A model generated the notes under the pieces. It had not been told where the DNA came from. It did no database searches and saw only the letters and a program-made list of their open reading frames with translations. Positions 9,712 through 19,690 of a DNA stretch of 60,000 nucleotides are shown here, piece after piece (the stretch's first letter is position 1; each line of letters opens with the position of its first letter). Source of the DNA: Glandiceps talaboti (Eukaryota; Hemichordata; Enteropneusta; Spengelidae); assembly GCF_964340395.1 (NCBI RefSeq), contig NC_135557.1:16597367-16657366 (forward strand), given 5' to 3'. The position numbers were made by a program, and so were the translations under genes.

Positions 9712-10095
9712 AGCCTAATTAAAAAATTGTGTGGTTCCGATTACTCTCACTTTTAGAATAGGTGGGGTAGGTAGCTTTTTTATTTTATTTTACTATAAAT
9801 TTTCTGTTCTGTGTGAGAGTCTAGTTTAGGTTTTCAACCGTTTTCCAAATGGTCTCCGTGTTGTTTATTTCATCCTATCAGAGGTACAGTCATTATCGAT
9901 TGGAAGAACATTTTTATTTTGTCTTTTTAAGTTGATGTCAGTTTCTGCATCCACTATTTGACGTGAGAATTCAAAATTTTTACGATTTTATTATTTTTAT
10001 TAGAATACGTAAACAACGTTTAGGGTCGGCAGTGAAAATCAAGGTGCGGTCGCGATCGGGTAACCGGAACAAAATAATGTTATGTTTTAGGCCTA
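9712..10095 (-). mobile_element. MITE-C, copy 1 (minus strand)
   Basis: On the reverse strand it matches 37510-37852 over its length, through segments such as AGGCCTAAAA, GATGC(A/G)GAAACT-ACATCAACTTA, TTCCAATC, ACTGTACCTCTGAT and GGAGACCAT. Its ends are AGGCCTAA-type and its reverse AGCCTAAT, with a GGTTCCG motif 20-30 bp inside each end, so it has short degenerate terminal inverted repeats. It has no usable open frame. Confidence 0.75.
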
Positions 10096-11053
<958 letters not shown>

Positions 11054-11570
11054 TCGGACGGAGGGAGGAGGGATGAAGAGACAGTCATACATAGATTGGC
11101 TGATATAAAGAGAGCGAGTGCGTATCTAAATATCAAAAGGAGAGTACACACACATTTTGTAAGGAAAATATGTCATGATGCATTTAATAACATCTATTTG
11201 ATGGATATAAACAAAAGTGAAATTATAACTCTATGGTTTCATAAAGCTTAAATTCTTATATCTGGCTTCCGAGGCTTCTGGTCAATGTATAAGGCTTAAG
11301 TGCTACTAAGAGCATTTCATTCAATAACATGTCAGAACAAATGCTCTTTAAGAAAACTTAAAGGAACATTCCAGAAAATGTAAGGATGCCTACTTTTAAA
11401 ACATATACCATTCTACTGTATACACCTGACTGAGATAAAAAAAATAGAGACTCATATTCCTGCTTCTTAGCTTCAAATTCATAAATCGGTAACCCAGCTT
11501 CATTCTGGGTAGGTCTTTACACTCCATGATTTTGTTTGACGTTACCTGGTTTGGTAATTTTCTTCCCAAC
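11054..11570. other. No recognisable feature
   Basis: Spacer between two large arrays; no open frame beyond extensions of the repeats. Confidence 0.5.
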
Positions 11571-11662
11571 ATGTATGTATGTATGTATGTATGTATGTAT
11601 GTATGTATGTATGTATGTATGTATGTATGTATGTGTGTGTGTGTGTGTGTGTGTGTGCGTGC

Positions 11663-11693
<31 letters not shown>

Positions 11694-11735
11694 TGTGTAT
11701 GTATGTATGTATGTATGTATGTATGTATGTGTATA
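11571..11735. repeat. (GTAT)n-(GTGT)n-(GCGT)n-(GTAT)n array
   Basis: Symmetric sub-blocks in a constant 4-bp register, with single-base changes between blocks. Confidence 0.97.
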
Positions 11736-12521
11736 GATAATTGGTTCTGATTGTTATTGTGTGCAAAACATATATACACAACAACACTCATTATTTATCC
11801 TAACACCACTATATTTTTTGTTTACATATTAAAGTTTGATTGGGAATGCGTCTTGCAAACTGTGTCAGTGATATTAAGTTATTAAGTTGTCAATACAATG
11901 AACATCAAATTTTCACATCCTGTCGTCATCATAACGGGATGATTCTGTTTGTTTTGCATTCTGTATACAGTGTATCACCCGGGTGCGTCACCCCCTCATG
12001 AATTGGTTTGTTTACTTTCTAATATCGCCCTTCGCAATCGAAGCTTAACGATTAGTCAAAATATAACCTACACATTAATAAGTCCAGTTTGTCCATTGCG
12101 AACTTCAGTGGCTTATAAAATTAGCTCATGTACAAATTGGATGTCAGTGGGTGCCCGGTTCGTGACTTATTCGGAACTTATCAATAGTTGCAGTATTATA
12201 AAGCAAGCCAATTACTTAATGTGTTTCCATTTACGTCTGAAATAATGTTCCAGTATATGATCTCTAGACTGTATTAATAACTTCAAAATGGAAAAAAAGT
12301 GACTTTTGCTGCAAACAAGGGACGGAATATCTAATGCGACAAAGGGTATATTAGTTCAATTTGACGAACAGTGGGCCGAAAAGTGGTTTTCGTTGTCAAC
12401 ATTACGCTCGTGTATTATTCGCTTAAGTATCTTTGCAAGCATGATAGAAATGAGTTCGTGATCTTTAAACTTGTTTTCTAGTCACAGACACATTCAATTA
12501 CTTGGTAATTCTCAACTCGAC
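11736..12521. other. No recognisable feature
   Basis: Contains a 98-codon frame (11949-12245, +) with ordinary composition, no recognised motif and no partner exons; not called as a gene. Confidence 0.45.
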
Positions 12522-12588
12522 GTATGTATGTATGTATGTATGTATGTATGTATGTATGTATGTATGTATGTATGTATGTATGTATGTA

Positions 12589-12635
<47 letters not shown>

Positions 12636-12651
12636 ATGTATGTATGTATGT

Positions 12652-12691
<40 letters not shown>

Positions 12692-12858
12692 ATGTATGTA
12701 TGTATGTATGTATGTATGCATGCATGTATGTATGTATATTTGTATGTGTGTATGCATGTATATGTATGTATGTATATATATATATGTATGTATGTATGTA
12801 TGTATGCATGTATGTATGTATGTATGTATGTATGTATGTATGTATGTATGTATGTATG
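12522..12858. repeat. Long (GTAT)n array with (GT)n islands
   Basis: About 337 bp. Two GT islands interrupt GTAT, followed by GCAT and TATA variants. It gives overlapping spurious frames on both strands. Confidence 0.97.
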
Positions 12859-13700
12859 GACGTATGCATATGTTGTCTTTATAATTTGAGCACTGTGCAT
12901 TAAAAAGTATATGAGCATGAAAAAAACATGGACAGATGGACATGTAGATATAGCAGACTGGACCGTATTTGGTTTTCGCGATCAATAGTGAAGTAGTAAA
13001 TAAGAGATCTTGTTCTTGCCGAACCGAGATGATGAAAGGATGTTCACATCAATGAACCTTTTACAGACTATGGAAAGTGTATAAAAGCTTGCTTAATTGG
13101 TGATCTCATTTCGGTTCGATATTTTCATGTTGTACCTACAAATGTAAGAATATATGGATTGGATTTAGTCACTCTGATAATACGCCGTGTAAAGTTCATA
13201 TCATCGGAGAAGTTGTGAAACACTTATTGTTGACGTCGGCTGAGACAGTAGTCCTGTTGCCGGTTCCAAGATGCATTGCCCGTCTTCCCATACAACGCCA
13301 TTCATTGCGTACACGCACGCTACTCAGGGGGATGGTTGTCACCTGACCGTACCTTAGGTTCATCCATAAAATCACTCTCTGTGTATTGATGGCGTTAAGT
13401 CCTTATTTTATAAAATCACTTATAATCAAAGAAGACAACATGTCTTCCTATCATTTCCTGATGTATTTTAAATGTAATAAAGACAGAAAAAAAGTAGCAA
13501 CATAAGCGACGTTCTCTCGCGCAATGCATCTTGGAACCAGAAAACCGTCAATTCAAAGCTGCATGAGCTGCAACTATGACATATTTTTTTCCCCAACAAG
13601 TAACAATTAATATGAAGGTAAAGATTTAAATTGAGTATTGAAATAGTAAAGGAGGGCAAGTTTTACATTTGAATATGAGTGTTTATGTAAGTGCCTGAAT
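12859..13700. other. Spacer holding one long-range inverted repeat
   Basis: No gene. The only structure seen is the 18-bp inverted repeat described for 13262-13538. Confidence 0.5.
13262..13538. repeat. 18-bp perfect inverted repeat, 277 bp apart
   Basis: GGTTCCAAGATGCATTGC at 13262-13279 and its exact reverse complement at 13521-13538. It may mark the ends of a small decayed element; flanking identity stops within a few bases. Confidence 0.55.
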
Positions 13701-13704
13701 ATGT

Positions 13705-13738
<34 letters not shown>

Positions 13739-13767
13739 CTGTCTGTCTGTCTGTCTGTCTGTATGTC

Positions 13768-13799
<32 letters not shown>

Positions 13800-13869
13800 T
13801 GTATGTATGTATGTATGTATGTATGTATGTATGCATGTATGTGTCTGTCTGTCTATCTGTCTGTCCGCC

Positions 13870-13924
<55 letters not shown>

Positions 13925-13943
13925 ATGTTTGTCTGTCTGTCTA

Positions 13944-13996
<53 letters not shown>

Positions 13997-14010
13997 GCAG
14001 GTGTGTGTGT
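13701..14010. repeat. (GT)n-(CTGT)n-(GTAT)n-(CTGT)n compound array
   Basis: GTAT block (about 13770-13840) framed by CTGT blocks, with CTAT and CCGC steps at the joins. Confidence 0.97.
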
Positions 14011-15026
14011 ATCGGTGGATGTGACAAACAATTATTTTGTGAGGTTTTCATATTATGTAAAATATAAAAAATGTATATTCATCATAACACTCATATCGAT
14101 ATACGTTCCGTATGCGCATGAGCATACCTCCGATTGCTTTTATAAGAAAGGTATCCATCGTCCATCTCAACGCTATTTCTATCTCCCACCTCCAGCAATT
14201 CTCAGCTATGTCTTGGAATTTTTTTAAAATGAATTTTGATCATCCTAGTCGAGACTTACAAAGTCAATACAGAAAAGATATAAACATCTGCGAAAAATCG
14301 TGTTAGGTCACTCAGAGTCTGACATATAAGTTGGTACTATTACCTCACTTACAATGATCAACATAATGAAGTTTACAAAAATATATTGCAAATGCGATAA
14401 ATCTGTCCCTTCAGTTTTATTACATCATTTTCACAAAACGGATTGCCTATTTTATCATATAAGTTGCAAAATGTAAACAGTATTTTAAGTGCACAGATAT
14501 ACTTTTTCATGTATCGCTCCTGGACTTCTTTTATGGTCTGTGTTGTCAGAGTGGGCGGCTGTCAAATGTTAACATGAATAGGATTTCGTTGCAAATGACA
14601 GCTACTAAGTGTATTTATCTTCAAGCATCAATCAATCAACGAAACGATGGTCCCATTCCGCAATCCATCATACCAATTTAAAGGCTAGAGGGGAAGTAGG
14701 TGTATGGAGAAAATCTCAAGTGGTGAATTCAGTCCAGACTCTACGCACAAAAAGAGCCATTATGCTATGATTCTATCAAAAACCCACTTTCGACTTTTCA
14801 CAAATAAATATTTTTCCTCGTATTTTGCTTAAAATCTGTCTCAATTTAAACTGTTTTTGTTTATTGATTATTTGCCACAATGACGCCATCGTTAACAAGC
14901 GGTATCACTTTAAATAATACAACACAGAATTCCATTATTACATTAAATGTTTAATTTCGACAATTTCAATGTTACGTGCGTACATCATAATATGATATGC
15001 AAAACAAGTCACCTGCTATGTACGTG
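14011..15026. other. No recognisable feature
   Basis: AT-rich spacer; short frames only. Confidence 0.5.
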
Positions 15027-15176
15027 TTATTCCTCAATATTTGTCTTCATTCAGCTAAGGAAAGTGCGTTTGACCTAAGGGAGCTCTGTCACTCCACGTC
15101 ACCGGATGAGTTTTGACAAACCCTTCGGTTACGAGAGTATTCCTGCTTAATGAAGGGACAAAATATTGGGGAATAA
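15027..15176. mobile_element. Small foldback element
   Basis: Ends are inverted copies over about 30 bp: TTATTCCTCAATATTTGTCT at the left against the reverse complement of AATATTGGGGAATAA at the right, with AATGAAG(G)GACA-type matches inside. Size about 150 bp. No coding capacity. Confidence 0.55.
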
Positions 15177-16148
15177 TATAATCTTCACTCCTCAAGCAAA
15201 CTCTATTTAAAAAAAAAAAGTCCGGAAAAATAACGGCAATCTAAAAAAAGGCTGACCCCGTTTTCGAACATTGCAGAACCAGTGGGTGGATTTGGGTTTT
15301 TGTGACGTAGAACGACCAGAGTATATAATCCGTATTTTCATTTCGAAGAGACTAGTAGCTTAGCTTATGTATGATGTAATAGGGATTACGTAATTAATTA
15401 CGTATTACTGTATTACCTTCATACAAACCTAATATCATTACCTTAAAGAGGACTTGATTGAATTTCAGAAGAAATGTGTACTGTCTGTAATTTATCAACT
15501 AGTAAATTATTATTTTGTCAGCGCAGATAGCATTGCAAATTGCTGTTTTGATAAGGTGAACGTAAAGGTCATGTTATTAGCCCCAGCAGGAACAGTCTAA
15601 TTTATTGCTCCGTCTTTTCTTTATTGTTAGCAATACCAATCAACAACAATTAAGCTAGGGAGTGTAAAAATGTCTATGTTGTCTTTTCAGCACAGGGTAC
15701 AAGATGAACAGTATGCGAAGACTTACACAAGTATGTGGCTAATTTTATGCTAAGTTTAGATGACAATATAAACTATTTAGTGTATATTATTCCCAATGCT
15801 CGACTTATCAGCTACTTCACTAAGTGTAAGTGTTAATTACCTAGCCACACTTCGATCACCTGTGTACACATTCTACATCTAGCTTATGGGTGTTCCTCCT
15901 TCTTATCATATGCTAGATGTCACATGTTTAAAGAAGAGAGAGGTGTGTTACAGCAATTGATAGTTTGTACATAATTTCAAAAAACAAGCATTGGCAATAA
16001 AGTACAAAATAGACTGTGGGGGGCGGGGGGGGGGGTAATAGCATTTTTTGGACAAAAGTAGTCAAAGCCATGTGTATATCTTTGTATTATGCCTCTTGTA
16101 CCCTGTGTTGTCAGTGAAAATTACACATCAGTCATAGTAATAATACGT
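15177..16148. other. Spacer with a short inverted repeat and a G-run
   Basis: CACAGGGTACAAGA (15691-15704) recurs as its exact reverse complement at 16094-16107, possibly the ends of a 400-bp decayed element. A G-rich run (about 16017-16035) lies between them. No gene. Confidence 0.45.
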
Positions 16149-16297
16149 TCTTGTAACACGACCAAGGGTTCTTGTTACTTACCAGTAACGTTTCGCCTGT
16201 TCAGGCCGACAGGCTTTGTCAAACTGTGCGTTTGCTGGTCGACCTGAACAGGCGAAATGTTAAGTAATAAGACAACCCTTGGTCATGGTACGACAAT
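16149..16297. repeat. Inverted pair of GAAACG-type hairpins
   Basis: Two arms of about 62 bp in opposite orientation around a 24-bp spacer. Each holds GCCTGAACAGGC (itself a stem-loop) directly followed by GAAACG or GAAATG, and preceded by CTGTCG or GGTCGA. The order of a CTGxxG segment, a short stem-loop and GAAAC resembles a hammerhead ribozyme core, but the core is not intact. PLEs are known to carry hammerhead motifs, and a PLE lies 1.3 kb away. Confidence 0.5.
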
Positions 16298-17437
16298 GTA
16301 TCATTGTAACTATGTTTTCCCGACCTCATGAACGTGTTACAAGATACACATCAATCATATTATGTTTACTCTAGTGCTAAGGTTTTGAAACTCTGTTGAC
16401 TGAGGAGTAAAAGCTGGTGAAAAGTTTTACTGTGTTCCATACTTTTCCTTGAGAGTCAAGTGAAATAAATGGGTAGAACGCTGGCCACCCCTGAACGAAT
16501 AAATCGTGGAATTATTCCACGGCATTCTCCCAATACTACTATTATATTCCCAATGTAATATCTTTGGAATGCATAACAAGTCTTTCAATAATGTAGCAAA
16601 ATAAATAAGCAAAGAGTATAAAGAACAAGAATATAGTTTAACTAATATATAACATCATTACTAAATTGACAAGGTGTGCAGAGTCCCAGTTGTGTAGCTG
16701 TGAGGCGCACGTTATTATTGAACACATTAAACACATTAAAAAAACAACATACAACATTTTTTGGATCAATTCTAAAAATTGAGTTCAATAAACCTTACAT
16801 ATGCCAACCGCTGTGACTTTAAAAAAAAAATGATTTGGATGCGAATTTGAGAATCGTTATCTCAAGTCTATGTTCGATTTAGTTACACTAACAATACAAT
16901 TGAAAATATGTGTTGTAACAATACATCGTCGTGTTTCGCAGGATCATCAAAGGGTTTCCAATACAGACACAATATGTTAACAACTGAGTCAGGAAAACAT
17001 GAAATCATACGTGAAATATCGCTTTTGATACACACGATCGGCATTACACGGTGTGTTGCCATGGCAACCATGGAATGGATTAAATGTCAAGTCGAGATAA
17101 ACACATATATAAGGTAAAATGATTGTTGTCTTAATCCGATACTCTCAAAAGTAACTTTTTAAAGTAATTGTTGAATGTCGGACGACGGAGCAGTTTGAGT
17201 CATTTACTTATTCAGATGGGTTGTTGTAGCATCTTATATTGTCAATCGCGATGGATTTTGATGTCAAGCCAAACAAGGTAAACAGGTCCTAGAACATCTA
17301 CAGCGGATAGATTTTGTTATGCAAATATTAGTAGTTTTGTATCGTGCAGAATTGTACCATAATCTAAAATACATAAATAGTCACTCAATACATTGTAATA
17401 TGTAATGTTTGGCTGATTGATATTACATTGTGGATTT
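16298..17437. other. No gene recognised
   Basis: A short conserved-looking patch CACGGTGTGTTGCCATGGCA near 17046 is not enough to call anything. The part nearest 17583 is the likely 3' untranslated tail of the PLE on the minus strand. Confidence 0.45.
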
Positions 17438-17483
17438 ACACTACGGACCGTTTCACCAGATAGATCGTCGGGTGTAATAGTGT
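17438..17483 (-). other. GAAAC-type structured motif in PLE 3' region
   Basis: On the minus strand ACACTA and TAGTGT (17478-17483 and 17438-17443) can pair and enclose CCGACGA, a short insert and GAAAC. CCGACGA differs from the hammerhead CUGANGA at one position. Stem II does not form convincingly, so this is a degenerate candidate at best. It lies about 100 bp past the PLE stop codon. Confidence 0.3.
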
Positions 17484-17582
17484 GGTTTAATAGTATTCGT
17501 TAGCTATACATTCCGCTTTATGTACATAACTTATGTGTGTTCACTGACGGCTGTGTGTACACAAAAAAATTGACAACAAAGG

Positions 17583-18642
17583 TTACGTATTATTAAGTAA
17601 GAACTTGTTAGCGTGCCGGCATTTACTGATTAATTCAGTTCTGCTGTTCAAGTTCGTTGATTTGTCGGCAGTTATAATAAAATATTTTTCCCAGAGACAT
17701 AGTTGACATCGTTTGGTAACGTTAGAGTATGAGGAAGCCTGCTTGAGAACTGACCAGTGTATGTCGTAATTAGTTTTGCTGTCTTTTAGGTGCCAAATGT
17801 ATTTACTGAGCGCAGTGTCTTTCTTCTTGTGATCAAGTTTAAATGAAGACTTGTGGTTGTTAAACCTGCTTTTGAATTCTGTGTCACTAACACCTATGTA
17901 TGATTTGTGATCTTGGTTAGTTGTGACTGTTGCTTTGTAAACAACGCTTTTTATGAGGCATTTTCCTGCGAGAGGGCACTCCTTTGGTTTTCTGCAGTTA
18001 CATGTACTTTGTTGTGTTTGCTTAGATTTTGAAAGTATGGCTTTTTTGTGACCGTTGATTAATTTACCCATGTTGTCCATGCAACTATAGCTCACTTTAG
18101 TATTATTACGGTTGAAGATTTTATGCAGTACACTGGATATGGGGAAATGCTTGTCGATGAGGTTGAGAAATTTTCTACCGATGTTTGTTGAAACGTGTTT
18201 ACTGTAAGGTGGGTTGAACCAAGTTATATTATGGCTGCGATTCCGCTTGCGTTGAGTGTGTCTTGTTTGGTCAAATTTGAGGGTGTGATTATATCCTGCT
18301 TCATTGAGTGCATCTTGGTAGGATGATGTAGTGGCGTCGAATAGTTGTTCATCACTGGAAATGTTGGATAGTCGTTGGTTTACCGAGCTGGGTATGGTCT
18401 TAATTATGGCTTTAGGTTGGTTTGATTTCTTGTTGACGTAGTGGGTGGTGTTATTTGGTTTTGTGTACGGTCGGTATGACTCGTCACGCAAGTTGAAGGT
18501 GACATCAAGGAAGTTGACAATTTTGATACCTTGGTCGGTGGTGATTCTAAGGCCGAGTTTCTTAAATTCTGAAGTTAGCTGCTTGGCTACTCTGTTGGCT
18601 TTCGATGGTGAATGGTTACGGAGTACAGCTAGGCCATTATTG

Positions 18643-18644
<2 letters not shown>
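17583..18644 (-). pseudogene. Penelope-like element, 3' half: RT thumb plus GIY-YIG endonuclease
   Basis: An open frame of 353 codons runs without a stop to TAA at 17583. It starts at NNNGLAVL, which matches the position of Y-R-D-D-G-L-A, the catalytic YxDD motif of this reverse transcriptase group; both aspartates read as Asn. Next come IKIVNFLDVTFNLRD and YRPYTKPNNTTHYVNKKSN (RT end and thumb, reading F-L-D-V-T and K-P), WFNPPYS, a cysteine cluster CNCRKPKECPLAGKC, then a GIY-YIG type endonuclease: VVYKATV, SYIGVS, FKSRFNNHKSSF, LCLWEKYF and SRTELISKCRH. This order is that of a canonical PLE with a C-terminal endonuclease. Everything upstream of the YxDD position is missing and replaced by (TA)n, so the copy cannot transpose by itself. 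The clean frame suggests a recent insertion. It is unlike LINEs, which have different endonucleases. Confidence 0.85.

Positions 18645-18711
<67 letters not shown>
18645..18711. repeat. (TA)n microsatellite at the PLE 5' junction
   Basis: About 67 bp of pure TA that abuts the truncated PLE on one side and the recurring module (18738) on the other. Confidence 0.95.
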
Positions 18712-18712
<1 letters not shown>

Positions 18713-18737
18713 CAAATAATGATAAAGATGTCTCTCT

Positions 18738-18782
18738 AGAGAGAATAGTGTCCAATGCTATATAAGTAGCAGAGCATAATAG
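18738..18782 (-). repeat. Recurring microsatellite-linked module, copy a
   Basis: Reads GAGAATAGTGTCCAATGC, then AGTAGCAGAGCATAAT on the + strand. Matches copies at 27412 and 59897 closely. On the minus strand the order is module, (TA)n, PLE, so the module may be the 5' terminal part of the PLE insertion. Confidence 0.65.
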
Positions 18783-18876
18783 ACATAATATATCAAATAT
18801 TTGGAAAACTGATGCAATAACTCAGATTTTCAGAAGCGTGATACTCCTAGTTATGACTTGCGATCTCCTAATATCT

Positions 18877-18877
<1 letters not shown>

Positions 18878-18967
<90 letters not shown>

Positions 18968-18979
18968 CTTGTGTGTGTG

Positions 18980-19058
<79 letters not shown>
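18878..19058. repeat. (CA)n-(TA)n-(TG)n-(TA)n compound microsatellite
   Basis: CA, TA and TG blocks followed by a 74-bp TA run. The CA and TG blocks are reverse complements, so the first half can fold on itself. Confidence 0.96.
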
Positions 19059-19060
<2 letters not shown>

Positions 19061-19431
19061 CGTTTGTAACAGCTTGGTTAGCTCGATTCTCTTGACAACA
19101 TAAGTCTTTGTCTGTAAACAGCCATTCATGTCCTGGACAGTGCGTCAATAGACTGTTTCGAGCCAGCATGACATTATAGTGTTATTACAGATTTATATAT
19201 TAAAGTGGCAGACACTCAATAGTCCACATAATACTGACTGTAATTGCTCTGTGGTCACACATTTTCATAACAATGGTTTAATTACAGCATTGTGGGAATC
19301 TAATGGACTACTATTGAAATCTTTATAAAGGAGACATTTTAAAAGAACATTAGTAACGTTCCTTACCTCTTTTTGTGTTCCAAGGCTGTTGGCCAGCCTG
19401 TTTTGACAAACACTATGCAATTTATTTCGGT
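19059..19431. other. No recognisable feature
   Basis: Spacer between the compound microsatellite and the minisatellite below. Confidence 0.5.
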
Positions 19432-19690
19432 TTAGCTTCACACTTTGAATATAACATGTAATATTTTAGTTCCACACTTTGAACATAAGGTGTAATATTT
19501 TAGCTTCACATGCGATGTAATATTTTAGCTCCACACTTTGAATATAACATGTAATATTTTAGTTCCACACTTTGAACATAAGGTGTAATATTTCAGCTTC
19601 ACATACGATGTAATATTTTAGCTCCACATAAGATGTAATATTTTAGTTCCACACTTTGAACATAAGATGTATTATTTTAGCTTCACAAAT
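19432..19690. repeat. Minisatellite with higher-order A-B-C structure
   Basis: Three unit types: A and B of 34 bp (TTAG(C/T)T(C/T)CACACTTTGAA... ending ...TAATATT, with ATATAACATG in A and CATAAGGTG in B) and C of 25 bp (lacking CTTTGAA). The order is A-B-C-A-B-C-C'-B plus a partial unit, giving a 93-bp higher-order period. Confidence 0.85.

Noticed and set aside
11949-12245. 98-codon plus frame as a gene
   Set aside because: Composition and context look like chance; nothing recognised.
16017-16035. G-quadruplex regulatory element
   Set aside because: A single G-run broken by one C, without a gene nearby to regulate.
17583-18755. Calling the whole 390-codon minus frame as one protein
   Set aside because: The first 37 codons are (TA)n and flanking sequence; homology starts at 18644.
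19432-19690. CRISPR-like array
   Set aside because: Units are adjacent with no unique spacers, and the genome is eukaryotic.
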